The notes: generated from the sequence alone by a model not told the origin. Counted from the stretch's first letter, positions 17,000 to 26,039 are shown. The stretch: 64,000 nucleotides of DNA from Herbaspirillum sp. SJZ107 (GCF_006715485.1 NZ_VFNH01000003.1:372001-436000); one strand, 5' to 3'. Numbers and translations are program-made.

Positions 17000-17914
17000 T
17001 TAGCCACCCCTACGCGGCGGCTTGTACTCCGGGAACATCTCCTTGAACAGGAAATCCATCAATTCCTGGGTATCCTGCGGCCGCGCCGACAAGGTCACCA
17101 CCCGGTTCAGGCGATGCGAATCCCATTCGAAGTCGCCGGTCTTTTCCTTGCGGATCAGCTCGATCATCTTCTTGACGATCGCGGTCTCGATGTCCGGATC
17201 GCCGCCGCGCTCGACCGTCACGGCGGTCAGCCAGCGGCGCTTGAAGTTCGGGTTCCAGCCGCGGAACTTGACGTCGGCGCTGTTGAAGGTCTTGTTGCTG
17301 ACGCTGAACACGCCGCCGGTTTCGTTCGGGTCCTGGCCGCCGCGGCCATTGATGGCGCCGATGTTGGCGAGCGCATTGCGCATGCCCTTGGCCGACTGGC
17401 TTTCCTCGGTGGAGTCGCTCTGGCTCGGTGCGCCGCGCGCCTTGCGCTTGGCATCGATGTAGGCCTGCATGTCGGTGACTTCCGGCTCCACCTTGGCCAC
17501 TTCCTTCGGTGGCGGCGGGGTGTCCTCGACCGGCTTTTCCTTCGGCAGCGTGATCGTGTTCGGCAGGCGTTTGACCTGGGTCACGCGCGGCGGCGTCACC
17601 CTGCTCGGTGCGGACGGCTTCGCCGCCTTCTGGGCCGGTTCGGCCTTCGGCTTCGGCGTCGGTTTGCTGGGCGCCAGCGGCGGCAGCCAGACGATGGCTT
17701 CGCCGGACCTGGCGGCGGCATGCTGCGGCTTGACCTTGGGCTGGAAATACCAGATCGCGACCAGCAGCACGTGCACCGCGATGGCGACGATCAGGCCGTA
17801 GCGGCGGTTGCCGTCCTGCTCGCCGTAAGCGATCACCTTCCGTCCGGGCAGGGGTTGGCCGCAATGTGCGCAGACATCGCTGTCGTCCAGTGGGCTGTGG
17901 GAATGGTCACGCAA
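17000..17914 (-). CDS. TonB-like anchored protein with N-terminal CxxC pair
   Basis: No named family recognised. From the suggested TTG start at 17914 the product has 304 residues. An N-terminal CAHCG half zinc ribbon (Cys15, Cys18) is followed by one membrane helix (about 40-57) and a Pro/Lys-rich stretch (about 65-165, with repeats such as KPTPKPKAEPAQ and DTPPPPKE). A well-ordered C-terminal domain (about 205-300) holds PNFKRRW and a HRLNRVVTLSARPQDTQELMDFLFKEMFPEY ending. The architecture of anchor, periplasmic Pro-rich spacer and end domain recalls TonB, but the end domain is not clearly TonB. The start is uncertain; the frame stays open to another TTG at 18013. Confidence 0.68.
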   Translation of the reverse strand: MRDHSHSPLDDSDVCAHCGQPLPGRKVIAYGEQDGNRRYGLIVAIAVHVLLVAIWYFQPKVKPQHAAARSGEAIVWLPPLAPSKPTPKPKAEPAQKAAKPSAPSRVTPPRVTQVKRLPNTITLPKEKPVEDTPPPPKEVAKVEPEVTDMQAYIDAKRKARGAPSQSDSTEESQSAKGMRNALANIGAINGRGGQDPNETGGVFSVSNKTFNSADVKFRGWNPNFKRRWLTAVTVERGGDPDIETAIVKKMIELIRKEKTGDFEWDSHRLNRVVTLSARPQDTQELMDFLFKEMFPEYKPPRRGG

Positions 17915-18172
17915 GATCGTCGAAATATTAGGAAAAACGGCAAAATGGGGCAGTCCAGTGCGGCAGTCTAACCTGTTTGACTTCCCGGCGCACGCTTGTT
18001 GGACCTTTGCCAACAGCTTACAAGCTGATGAAATTGATGGTTGTTACAACATGTATCAGGGATCCCCGATCCCCGATCCATGCGCCGGATGGGTACATTA
18101 TATGGCGGCCGTAACGCCAGAACCCAACATGGCGGGAATGTAATGCAAGGCGCTGGATGCGCCCCGCACTGC

Positions 18173-21100
18173 TTACGCCGCCTTGTTCAGCACCACCGTC
18201 GGCGCCACATGGTGCGCCGCTTCGTCCACCACGGCGCCCGTCATCGGCCCGTTGCCGCTGTAGCGATCCAGATACAGGTAGATCACCGGGGTGATGTACA
18301 GCGTGATCACCTGCGAGAAGATCAGGCCGCCGCACACCGCCAGCCCCAGCGGCTGGCGCAGTTCGGCGCCGGCGCCGAGGCCGAGGGCGATCGGCAGCGC
18401 GCCCATCAGCGCGGCCAGCGTCGTCATCATGATCGGACGGAAGCGCAGGATGCACGCTTCGCGGATCGCCTGCTCCGGGGTCATGCCGGCGTTGCGCTGG
18501 GCGTCCAGGGCAAAGTCGATCATCATGATCGCGTTCTTTTTCACGATACCGATCAGCATCAGGATGCCGATCATGGCGATCATCGTCAGGTCCATGTTGA
18601 ACAGGCGCAGCGTCAGCAGCGCACCCACCGCCGCCGACGGCAGGCCGGCCAGGATGGTCAGCGGGTGGATGAAGCTTTCGTACAGCACGCCCAGCAGCAC
18701 GTAGATCACGCCGACCGCCGCGATGATCAGGATCAACTGGCTCGACTGCGAATCCTGGAACACCGCGGCGTCGCCGCCGTATTTGGTGATGATCGAGGCC
18801 GGCAGCTTCATGTCGCGCCCCATCTGCTCGATGGCCGCGGTCGCTTCGCCCAGCGGCGCATCCGGCGCCAGGTTGAAGGACAGCGTGATGGCCTGCAGCT
18901 GGCCCTGGTGGTTGACCGCGATCGGACCGACCGTGCGCTTGACCTTCGCCAGGCTGGACAGCTGCACCAGGCGGCCATCCTTGCTGCGCACCGACAGGCG
19001 CGACAGCGCATCCTCGAACTGGCGGTCTTCGTTGGCGGTTTCCAGGATCACGTAATAGCTGGCCGCGCTCGAATAAATGGTCGAGACCTGGCGCTCGCCG
19101 AAGGCGGCGTACAGCGCGGTGCGCACGTCGCCCAGCGACACGCCGAGCGAGTTGGCCTTGTCGCGGTCGATGTCGAGCGTGGCCTGCAGGCCCTTTTCCT
19201 GGGTGTCGCTGGTGACGTCGCGGAACAGCGGATTGTTACGCATGCGCTCCATGAAATCGTTGGCGTACTGGTTGATGTCGCCGCCGGACACGCTCTGCAG
19301 CGTGTACTGGTAGCGGCTCTTGCTCTGGCGGCCGCCCAATTGCAGGTTCTGCACCGGCGCCATGTAGACGTTGATGCCGGCAACCTTTCGCGTCGACTTG
19401 CGCAGGCGCTCGAGCACCTGCGGCATCTTGTCGCGCTGCTCGCGCGCCTTGAGCACCACGAACATGCGCCCGCCGTTGCCGCCACCGGAGAACGCGGTCA
19501 CGTCCTGCACCGCCGGATCGGCCTGGATCGTGGCCGCCACCCGTGCCTGCAGCGCCATCATGGCCGACGACGAGATGTCTTCCGCGGCCTCGGTGCTCAC
19601 GCGCAGCTGGCCGATGTCTTCCTCGGGGAAGAAACCCTTCGGAATCGTGGTGTACATCACGGCCGTCAGCGCGAACGTGCCGAGTGCGATCATCAGCACG
19701 ATGAAGCGGTACTTCAAGGCGATGTCGAGCGTCTTTTCGTAGCCGTTGCGCACGCTGGTGAAAGCGGCTTCGAAATGGCGGCCGATGAAGCTTTTCTCTT
19801 CGGTGTGATCATGCCCATGCGCCGGAAGCAGGCGCGACGCCAGCATCGGCACCAGCGTCAGCGACACCACCGCCGACACCAGGATCGCCAGGCCGACGAT
19901 CACCGCGAATTCGTGGAACAGCAGGCCGATCACGCCCGGCATGAAGAAGATCGGGATGAACACGGCGATCAGCGAGATCGAGATCGAGATGATCGTGAAA
20001 CCCATCTCGCGCGAACCCTCGAGCGCGGCGCGCATCGGCTTCTTGCCCATCTCGATGTGGCGCACGATGTTTTCCAGCACCACGATGGCGTCGTCGACCA
20101 CCAGGCCCACGGCCAGCGTGATGCCGAGCAGCGAGATGTTGTCCAGGCTGTAGCCGAGCCAGTACAGCAGCGACAAGGCGCCGAGCAGGGAAATCGGCAT
20201 CGTGACGGCCGGGATGAAGGTGGCCGAGGCGCGGTGCAGGAACAGGAAGATCACCATCACCACCAGGCCGACGGTCAGCGCCAGCGTGAAATTCACGTCG
20301 TGCAGCGCTTCGCGGATCGAGACCGAGCGGTCGTTGACCAGGTTGATCTTGATCGAGCTGGGGAGCTGCGATTCGAAGCGCGGCAGCAGGTGGCGCACGT
20401 GGTCGACCACGGCGACGGTGTTGGCGTCCGGCTGGCGCTGCACCAGCAGCACGATGGCGCGCTCGCCGTTGTAGGCGCCGTAGGCCTTGGTCGACTGGTA
20501 GCTGTCCTCGACCTCGGCCACGTCCTTCAGGCGCACCGGCTGGCCGTCGCGGGTGGCGACGATCAGTTCGCGGAAGTCGGCCGCCTTCATCATCTGCGGC
20601 GGGCCCTGGATGGTCAGCGTCTGCTGCGGACCGTCGAGGATGCCGAGCGCCGAATTCGAGTTGGCCGAGCGCAGCGCGGTCGCCAGCTCGTCCATCGTTA
20701 GGTTGCGCGCGTTCATCAGGTCGGTCTTGGCACGCACGCGCACGGCGAATTTCTTGCCGCCGTTGACCTGTACCTGGGCCACGCCCGGCAACGTCGAAAT
20801 CGCCGGCGACACCAGGTTCTCGGCGTAGTCGTTCAGTTCCGACAGGTTCATCGACGGCGAGCTCATGGTCATGAACAGCACCGGGGCATCGGCCGGATTG
20901 ACCTTGCGGTAGGACGGCAGGTCGGTCATTTCCTGCGGCAGCTGGCGCTGGGCCGCCAGCAGCGCGGCCTGGACGTCGACCGCGGCGGCGTTGATGTCGA
21001 TCGTGGTGTCGAATTCCAGCGTCAGCGAGGTATTGCCCTGGGTGCTGGTCGAGGTGATCAGGTTGATGCCGGGGATGGTCGAGAACTGCTTCTCGAGCGG

Positions 21101-21295
21101 CAGCGCCACCGACGACGCCATCGTCTCCGGGCTGGCGCCGGATAGGTTGGCGTTGACGTTGATGACCGGCGTGTTATAGCTGGGCAGTGCGGCGACCGGG
21201 ATATGCGAATAGGCCAGGATGCCGACCAGGATCAGGCTGATCGACAGCAGCACCACCATGATCGGCCGGCGGATGCACAGTTCGGACAGGTTCAT
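18173..21295 (-). CDS. RND multidrug efflux pump inner-membrane subunit (MdtB/MdtC-like)
   Basis: Proton-driven HAE1-family RND transporter that exports drugs or toxic compounds through a tripartite complex with the adaptor encoded just upstream and an outer-membrane channel not present here. The 1040-residue length, the RRPIMVVLLSISLILVGILAY start, two large periplasmic loops and twelve expected helices fit the family. The proton-relay Asp pair is in TLAVGLVVDDAIVVLENI (around residue 400). It is the last gene of a regulator-kinase-adaptor-pump operon, with 5 bases between it and the adaptor stop. The substrate cannot be read from the sequence. Confidence 0.94.
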   Translation of the reverse strand: MNLSELCIRRPIMVVLLSISLILVGILAYSHIPVAALPSYNTPVINVNANLSGASPETMASSVALPLEKQFSTIPGINLITSTSTQGNTSLTLEFDTTIDINAAAVDVQAALLAAQRQLPQEMTDLPSYRKVNPADAPVLFMTMSSPSMNLSELNDYAENLVSPAISTLPGVAQVQVNGGKKFAVRVRAKTDLMNARNLTMDELATALRSANSNSALGILDGPQQTLTIQGPPQMMKAADFRELIVATRDGQPVRLKDVAEVEDSYQSTKAYGAYNGERAIVLLVQRQPDANTVAVVDHVRHLLPRFESQLPSSIKINLVNDRSVSIREALHDVNFTLALTVGLVVMVIFLFLHRASATFIPAVTMPISLLGALSLLYWLGYSLDNISLLGITLAVGLVVDDAIVVLENIVRHIEMGKKPMRAALEGSREMGFTIISISISLIAVFIPIFFMPGVIGLLFHEFAVIVGLAILVSAVVSLTLVPMLASRLLPAHGHDHTEEKSFIGRHFEAAFTSVRNGYEKTLDIALKYRFIVLMIALGTFALTAVMYTTIPKGFFPEEDIGQLRVSTEAAEDISSSAMMALQARVAATIQADPAVQDVTAFSGGGNGGRMFVVLKAREQRDKMPQVLERLRKSTRKVAGINVYMAPVQNLQLGGRQSKSRYQYTLQSVSGGDINQYANDFMERMRNNPLFRDVTSDTQEKGLQATLDIDRDKANSLGVSLGDVRTALYAAFGERQVSTIYSSAASYYVILETANEDRQFEDALSRLSVRSKDGRLVQLSSLAKVKRTVGPIAVNHQGQLQAITLSFNLAPDAPLGEATAAIEQMGRDMKLPASIITKYGGDAAVFQDSQSSQLILIIAAVGVIYVLLGVLYESFIHPLTILAGLPSAAVGALLTLRLFNMDLTMIAMIGILMLIGIVKKNAIMMIDFALDAQRNAGMTPEQAIREACILRFRPIMMTTLAALMGALPIALGLGAGAELRQPLGLAVCGGLIFSQVITLYITPVIYLYLDRYSGNGPMTGAVVDEAAHHVAPTVVLNKAA

Positions 21296-21300
21296 CGCGC

Positions 21301-22515
21301 TCAGCCTTTATGTGCGCCGGCTTCGGCGGTCAGGGTATGTCCTTCCTTGCCGTCTTTGTTTTTGGCACCGCCCTTGTCCATCTCGGACGCGAGGCGCACC
21401 TTGCCGCCCGGGCGCACGTTCTGCTTGCCCTCGGTGATGATGGTCTCGCTGCCGCTCAAGCCGCTGACGGCGGCGTCGACGCCGAAGCCGTAGATGCGCT
21501 CCACTGGCACCTGCCTGGCCGAGCGGTCCTTGTCCAGCACGTACACGAAGGTGCCCTGGGCGCTGGTGATGATGGCGCTCTGCGGCACCACCACGGCATC
21601 CTTGATGGTCTGCACCGTGACCTTGGTGTTGACGTACTGGCCCGGCCACAGCGTGGTCTCGCGGTTGTCGAATTCGGCTTTCACCTTGATGGTGCCGGCG
21701 GTCGGGTCGACCGTGTTGTCAACGAAGCTCAGCACGCCGCTCACCGGAGACAAGCCAGCGCCCGGCAGGGCCTGCACCTCGACCTTGCCGCGCTTCTGCG
21801 CCGCCAGCAGCGCCGGCAGACTCGATTCCGGCAGGGTGAAGGCGACGTTGATCGGATCCAGCTGGGTGACCGTGGTCAGCGAGGTCGTCGGCTGCACCAG
21901 GCTGCCCGGATAGACGCCGATGCCGCCGACGCGGCCCGACATCGGCGCCCGGATCGCGGTATAGCTGGTGCTGACGCCGGCCGCGCGCGCAGCCGCGATG
22001 TCGGCCTGCAGCGTGGCGCGCGCGCCGTCGACCTGGGCGCGCAGCGTGTCGACCGCGCTCTGCGAGAAGAACTTCTGCGCCAGCAGGTCCTGGCTGCGTT
22101 TGTATTGGCGTTCGAGGTCGGCCAGCGAGGCGCGGTCGCGCTCGACCTGGGCTTGCGCCTTGTCCTGGTTGGCGCGGTCGGCGCGGTCGTCCAGCGAGAA
22201 CATCAGCTCGCCCTGCTTCACGAACTGGCCTTCCTTGATGTGGACCGTGCGGATGGTGGCGGTGGTCTGCGGATGCAGGTCGACGGTGCGGATCGGGGTG
22301 ACGGTGCCGTTGGCGACCTGCAGCACCGGCACGTCCTGGCGTTGCGGCGCTACCACGTTGACCACGGCCGGCGGCTGCGCACCACCCTTGCCTCCGGGGC
22401 CGCCTTCCTTGCCCGCGCCTTCGGCATGGGCGGCGTCGCCGTGATTGACGTACCACAGGCCGGCGCCGGCGGCGACGACCACGGCGGCGATGACGCCGAG
22501 ATTCTTGTTCTTCAT
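21301..22515 (-). CDS. RND efflux periplasmic adaptor subunit (MdtA-like)
   Basis: Membrane-fusion protein that links the RND pump to an outer-membrane channel. The 404-residue protein has an N-terminal helix (VIAAVVVAAGAGLWYV), a Gly/Lys-rich linker, then barrel-sandwich halves (RTVDLHPQTTATIRTVHIKEGQFVKQGELMFSLD and the later IRAPMSGRVGGIGVYPGSLV) around a coiled-coil hairpin (about residues 120-180). The beta-barrel and the membrane-proximal domain with NTKVTVQTIKDAVVVPQSAI follow. The order and motifs are those of MdtA/AcrA proteins. It lies between the kinase and pump genes in one operon. Confidence 0.93.
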   Translation of the reverse strand: MKNKNLGVIAAVVVAAGAGLWYVNHGDAAHAEGAGKEGGPGGKGGAQPPAVVNVVAPQRQDVPVLQVANGTVTPIRTVDLHPQTTATIRTVHIKEGQFVKQGELMFSLDDRADRANQDKAQAQVERDRASLADLERQYKRSQDLLAQKFFSQSAVDTLRAQVDGARATLQADIAAARAAGVSTSYTAIRAPMSGRVGGIGVYPGSLVQPTTSLTTVTQLDPINVAFTLPESSLPALLAAQKRGKVEVQALPGAGLSPVSGVLSFVDNTVDPTAGTIKVKAEFDNRETTLWPGQYVNTKVTVQTIKDAVVVPQSAIITSAQGTFVYVLDKDRSARQVPVERIYGFGVDAAVSGLSGSETIITEGKQNVRPGGKVRLASEMDKGGAKNKDGKEGHTLTAEAGAHKG

Positions 22516-22614
22516 TCCACTCCCTGTGCCGCCTTGCCGGCGGCTTCGTTTTTATAGGTATTCAGCGGCTCAAAGCCGGCGATTGTCGCACACCGGCATG
22601 ACAGCGGCGTGTCA

Positions 22615-23988
22615 TCATTTGCCGGGGTAGTACTCGGGCAGCATCAGTGTCGCTTCCAAGCCACCTTCCGGGTGGTTGACCAGGCGGATGCTGCCGCCGT
22701 GCTGCTCGGCGATGTTGCGTGCGATCGTCAGGCCCAGGCCGGTGCCGCCCGACTCGCGCGAGCGCGAGGTCTCGACGCGGTAGAACGGATCGAACACCCG
22801 TCCCAGTTCGGTGGCGGGGATGCCGGGGCCGGCGTCGCGCACGCGGATGCGCGCGGCGCCGTTGATGCGGTCGACCGTCACCTTGGCCGCATGGCCATAT
22901 TTGACGGCGTTGTCGATCAGGTTGACCAGGCAGCGGCGCAGGTCGAGCGGGCGGCCCAGCAGCGCCATGCCGGCATGGCCGACCAGGTCCACGCGCTGGC
23001 GGGCGTCGACGGCGTCGGCGCACACCGAATCGAGCAGCGAGTCGAGGTCGAGCATCTGCATGGTCTCGCTGGTGTCCATGCTGCGCGCCAGGTCGAGGCC
23101 TTCCTTGACCATCGCCTGCATGGCCGACAGGTCGCCGATCAGGCGTTCCTGCAGCTCTGGCTCGGAGACCTTTTCCAGGCGCAGGCGCATCCTGGTCAGG
23201 GGCGTCTGCAAATCGTGGGTGATCGCGGCCAGCATCTGGGTGCGCTGGAAGATGTACTGGCGGATGCGCGCCTGCATCGCGTTGAAGGCGGCGCTGGCCT
23301 GGCGGATCTCGTCGGCGCCGGTCAGGTCCAGCGGCGGGTGGTTGATGTCGTTGCCGAGGTCTTTCGCCGCCTGGGCCAGCTGCTTCAGCGGACGGGTGGT
23401 CATGCCTGCCACGACGTAGGCCAGGGCGCCGATGCTGGCCAGGAACAGCGCGATGGTCCAGGTGTAGTCGGTACGTTCCGGCGAGGTGGCGTAGCGCGGC
23501 GGCAGCACCGACAGCAGCAGTTCGCTGCGGTCGCGCAGGCGCACGGCGACGCTTTCGCAGGTGCCGTGCCACTTCATGCGCAGCAGGCCGAACACCACCG
23601 GCTGGTCGAGCGCGGTATCGCAGGCGCTCGGGCGCGTGGCCACCGAGCGCAGCTGGTAAGCGGGCCCCAGGCGCGCGGCCAGCGCATGCGTGAATTCGGT
23701 CTGGGACGGCGCCAGCGCCGGCGGCGGCGCGCCGCCGATGATTTCGGTCAGTTCCACGCCGGGACGGTTGGCGACTTCGAGATAGGCGGTGCGCGCCGAT
23801 TGCGGCACGATCTCGGTGGCCATGATCAGCTGTTCGGCGCGGTCGAGCCAGTGCAGTTCGCGGTACTCGTCGATCACGCGCTGGCGCTCGGCGTCCGCCA
23901 GCAGCTGGGTCAGCGCCGCGGTAATCAGGATCCCCAGCAACAGCGTGCCGAATACGCGGCCCGTCATCGAGCCGAGGAAGGCTCTCAC
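22615..23988 (-). CDS. Sensor histidine kinase (EnvZ/BaeS-like)
   Basis: Inner-membrane sensor kinase paired with the response regulator whose stop codon it overlaps. The GTG at 23988 forms a GTGA overlap with that TGA, giving 457 residues; an ATG at 23967 is the alternative. Two membrane helices (about residues 8-30 and 170-195) flank a periplasmic sensor domain of about 135 residues. HAMP follows, then the phospho-acceptor His in MLAAITHDLQTPLTRMR (about residue 258), the N-box NLIDNAVKYGH, the G1 box DAGPGIP and the G2 box GGTGLGLTIA. It probably controls the downstream pump and perhaps the divergent Spy-like gene. Confidence 0.93.
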   Translation of the reverse strand: MRAFLGSMTGRVFGTLLLGILITAALTQLLADAERQRVIDEYRELHWLDRAEQLIMATEIVPQSARTAYLEVANRPGVELTEIIGGAPPPALAPSQTEFTHALAARLGPAYQLRSVATRPSACDTALDQPVVFGLLRMKWHGTCESVAVRLRDRSELLLSVLPPRYATSPERTDYTWTIALFLASIGALAYVVAGMTTRPLKQLAQAAKDLGNDINHPPLDLTGADEIRQASAAFNAMQARIRQYIFQRTQMLAAITHDLQTPLTRMRLRLEKVSEPELQERLIGDLSAMQAMVKEGLDLARSMDTSETMQMLDLDSLLDSVCADAVDARQRVDLVGHAGMALLGRPLDLRRCLVNLIDNAVKYGHAAKVTVDRINGAARIRVRDAGPGIPATELGRVFDPFYRVETSRSRESGGTGLGLTIARNIAEQHGGSIRLVNHPEGGLEATLMLPEYYPGK

Positions 23989-24713
23989 GCAGCGGGCTCC
24001 ACGCTGACCTGGCCGGCCAGCACGTAGCCGCCGTTGCGCACGGTCTTGATAATCTGCGGCATGCGCGCGTCCTCGCCCAGCTTCTGGCGCAGGCGGCTGA
24101 TCTGGATGTCGATCGAGCGGTCGAACGGATCGGCGTCGCGGCCCTGGGTCAGGTTCAGCAGCTGGTCGCGGTTGAGCACGCGGTTCGGGTGTTCCAGGAA
24201 CACGCGCAGCAGGCGGAATTCGGCGCCCGACAGCATGATCACCACGCCCTGGGGATTGACCAGGTGGCGCGCGGTCAGGTCCAGGGTCCAGCCCGAGAAT
24301 TTCATCTGCTGCACGTTTTCCGTCTGCGAGTTCGGCGGCATCGCGTGGCTGCGGCGCAGCACGCTGCGGATGCGCGCCAGCAGCTCGCGCGGCTCGAAGG
24401 GCTTCGGCAGGTAGTCGTCGGCGCCCATCTCGAGGCCGAGGATGCGGTCGAGCGGCTCGTTGCGCGCGGTGAGCATGATCACCGGCAGGGTCGAGTTCGC
24501 GCGCAGCTTGCGGCACAGCGTCAGGCCGTCGTCGCCCGGCAGGTTCAGGTCGAGCACGATCAGGTCGGGGCGCGACTCGTCGAGCATTTTCCACATGGCA
24601 TTGCCGTCGCCGGCAGCCAGCGCGCGGTAGCCGTTGGCTTCCAGGTAGTCGGCCAGCAGCGACCGGATATCGCGGTCATCGTCGACGATCAGAATGGTTG
24701 ATTGCGTATCCAT
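23985..24713 (-). CDS. OmpR-family response regulator
   Basis: DNA-binding response regulator, 242 residues from ATG 24713. The receiver domain shows the acidic pair IVDDDRD, the phosphorylated Asp in DLIVLDLNLPGDD, and the Lys of LPKPFEPRELLARI. The C-terminal winged helix carries LSGAEFRLLRVFLEHPNRVLNRDQLL and SIDIQISRLRQKLGED, typical of OmpR/PhoB proteins. It is the first gene of the regulator-kinase-adaptor-pump operon. Candidate binding sites lie in its own upstream region (24785-24803), shared with the divergent Spy/CpxP-like gene. Confidence 0.94.
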   Translation of the reverse strand: MDTQSTILIVDDDRDIRSLLADYLEANGYRALAAGDGNAMWKMLDESRPDLIVLDLNLPGDDGLTLCRKLRANSTLPVIMLTARNEPLDRILGLEMGADDYLPKPFEPRELLARIRSVLRRSHAMPPNSQTENVQQMKFSGWTLDLTARHLVNPQGVVIMLSGAEFRLLRVFLEHPNRVLNRDQLLNLTQGRDADPFDRSIDIQISRLRQKLGEDARMPQIIKTVRNGGYVLAGQVSVEPAA

Positions 24714-24752
24714 GGCGTCATTATCCTGACTTCGCGCACCCCTGAACAGCCA

Positions 24753-24803
24753 CTTTGTATCGGCGTGTATATGGATGCATAGGCGAAACAAATTGATACA
24801 AAG
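24753..24803. promoter_or_regulatory. Candidate response-regulator sites in the regulator/Spy intergenic region
   Basis: CTTTGTATC (24753-24761) and GATACAAAG (24795-24803) are a perfect 9-base inverted pair. On the minus strand the second site continues as TTTGTATC-AA-TTTGTTTC, two half-sites starting 10 bases apart, which is the direct-repeat spacing OmpR-family regulators use. The 211-base gap lies between divergent genes, so one site could act on both. Confidence 0.45.
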
Positions 24804-24924
24804 AGTGGGACAGCGGACACGCCCGGCTTACATCTGCCACCGATGATATGTCCATGCCGCGAGCCTTTTCGCGGCGGGCCGCGGCGGCCTGATCCGCCGC
24901 CCTCACCTACTAGGGACATACAAC

Positions 24925-25464
24925 ATGACTACCTTTCGCAAAAACCTCCTGAGCGCACTGGCTGCACTGTCGATGGGCGCGGCTGCCCTGGGCGCCCATG
25001 CCCAGACCCAGGCCCCGGACGGCGCCAACCAGGGCCGCTACGGCCATGCCGTCAGCCAGGAACAGCGTGCCGCGTTCAAGGCCAAGCGGGCCGAGTTCCA
25101 GGCCAAGCGCGTGGCGCAACTGCACGACGAGCTGAAGATCACGCCGGCGCAGGAAACCGCCTGGAACGCCTTCGTCGCCTCGATGAAGCCGCAGGCCCGC
25201 GGCGCACGTCCGGACCGCGCTGCGCAGGCCGGCCTCAGCGCCCCGCAGCGCCTGGCGCAGCACATCGAACGCCAGAAGCAGCGCACTGCCATGATGGAGC
25301 AGCGCCTGGGCGCCGTGAACAGCTTCTATGCCGTGCTGACGCCGGAGCAGAAGAAGACCTTCGACGACAAGGCGGCGCGCCTGCAGGGCCATGGCGGCAA
25401 GCATGGCGGCCGCGGCGGCTGGCAGCATCGCGGCGCTGGCGCCGCCGATAGCGCACGCGGCTGA
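24925..25464 (+). CDS. Spy/CpxP-like periplasmic LTxxQ protein
   Basis: A 179-residue secreted protein with a signal peptide cut near ALGAHAQ. Two LTxxQ-type motifs (ITPAQETAW and LTPEQKKTF) in a Lys/Arg/Gln-rich helical body define the Spy/CpxP family. Spy is a periplasmic chaperone; CpxP dampens the CpxA kinase. The tail is Gly/His-rich (HGGKHGGRGGWQHRG), which might bind metal ions. The gene is divergent from a two-component operon, as cpxP is from cpxRA in E. coli, so it may be both a target and a feedback partner of that kinase. A strong terminator follows. Confidence 0.88.
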   Translation: MTTFRKNLLSALAALSMGAAALGAHAQTQAPDGANQGRYGHAVSQEQRAAFKAKRAEFQAKRVAQLHDELKITPAQETAWNAFVASMKPQARGARPDRAAQAGLSAPQRLAQHIERQKQRTAMMEQRLGAVNSFYAVLTPEQKKTFDDKAARLQGHGGKHGGRGGWQHRGAGAADSARG

Positions 25465-25489
25465 TCCGCTTTCTGCAACATCCTGACGA

Positions 25490-25512
25490 GGGAGGCTCCG
25501 GCCTCCCTTTTT
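25490..25512 (+). terminator. Rho-independent terminator after the Spy-like gene
   Basis: GGGAGGC (25490-25496) and GCCTCCC (25501-25507) form a perfect 7-base stem with a 4-base loop, followed by TTTTT. It starts 25 bases after the stop codon. Confidence 0.92.
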
Positions 25513-25567
25513 CATGCGCGGCTGCCTGTCCTTGAGCATGCCCAAGTCCCCGCCTCCACTTGACGCA

Positions 25568-25588
25568 CTGCATGGCCGGCCCATGCAG
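25568..25588. promoter_or_regulatory. Palindrome upstream of the curli operon, candidate operator
   Basis: CTGCATGG and CCATGCAG flank a 5-base spacer (CCGGC), a perfect 8-base inverted repeat about 45 bases before the csgE start. A second inverted pair, TTTCCCA (25604-25610) and TGGGAAA (25623-25629), overlaps the likely ribosome binding region. No good -35/-10 pair is visible, which fits an activator-dependent promoter. Confidence 0.4.
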
Positions 25589-25633
25589 ACAATACCATAA
25601 TTATTTCCCATAAGAAATTTACTGGGAAAACTG

Positions 25634-26029
25634 ATGCCCCGTTCGTCCGCCGCCGTGATCTTCGCCTGCGCTGCCGTGGCGATCGTGCCTGCGCGCGCCG
25701 CCGACCCGCTGGCCGGCGTGGTGCTGGACCAGACGGTCACGGTGGCCGGGCATGCGTTCTACCAAGCCTTCTGCATGTTCTGGCACGACAAGCCGATGAG
25801 CGACATATTCGCGGTCGCGGTACGCGAACTGCCGTCGGCACGGCGCGGCAGCCAGGTCGTGGTCGAGCATGCGGGGCGGACCGTGTTCCGCAGCGTGCTG
25901 CCGCCGGCACGTGCCGAGGTGGCGCCGCTGGGCCAGCAGGCAGTCGACCTGTCCTACGACGCAGTGGCGAATGCGGAGGTGGGCCGCCTGCTGTTCAGCC
26001 AGGATGAACTGGCACCGGATGAATTCTGA
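25634..26029 (+). CDS. csgE: Curli assembly protein CsgE
   Basis: Periplasmic accessory protein that caps the CsgG pore and directs curlin subunits to it. The 131-residue precursor has a signal peptide ending near ARAAD, followed by the family core: VVLDQTVTVAGHAFYQAFCMFWHDK at the start of the mature part, a central SRxG-like segment and a C-terminal LFSQDELAPDEF. Length and order fit CsgE. It begins the csgE-csgF-csgG cluster; csgF starts 10 bases after its stop. Confidence 0.93.
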   Translation: MPRSSAAVIFACAAVAIVPARAADPLAGVVLDQTVTVAGHAFYQAFCMFWHDKPMSDIFAVAVRELPSARRGSQVVVEHAGRTVFRSVLPPARAEVAPLGQQAVDLSYDAVANAEVGRLLFSQDELAPDEF

Positions 26030-26039
26030 GGAGACGACC

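Noticed and set aside
18041..20701. Very long plus-strand open frame (886 codons) opposite the RND pump gene
   Set aside because: Its translation is His/Arg/Gln/Asp-rich without domains, and it lies entirely opposite a well-recognised RND transporter. It is a GC-skewed antisense shadow.
22615..24594. Extended 659-codon version of the sensor kinase
   Set aside because: The first 200 codons overlap the response regulator in another frame and have no domain; the GTGA overlap at 23985-23988 marks the real start.
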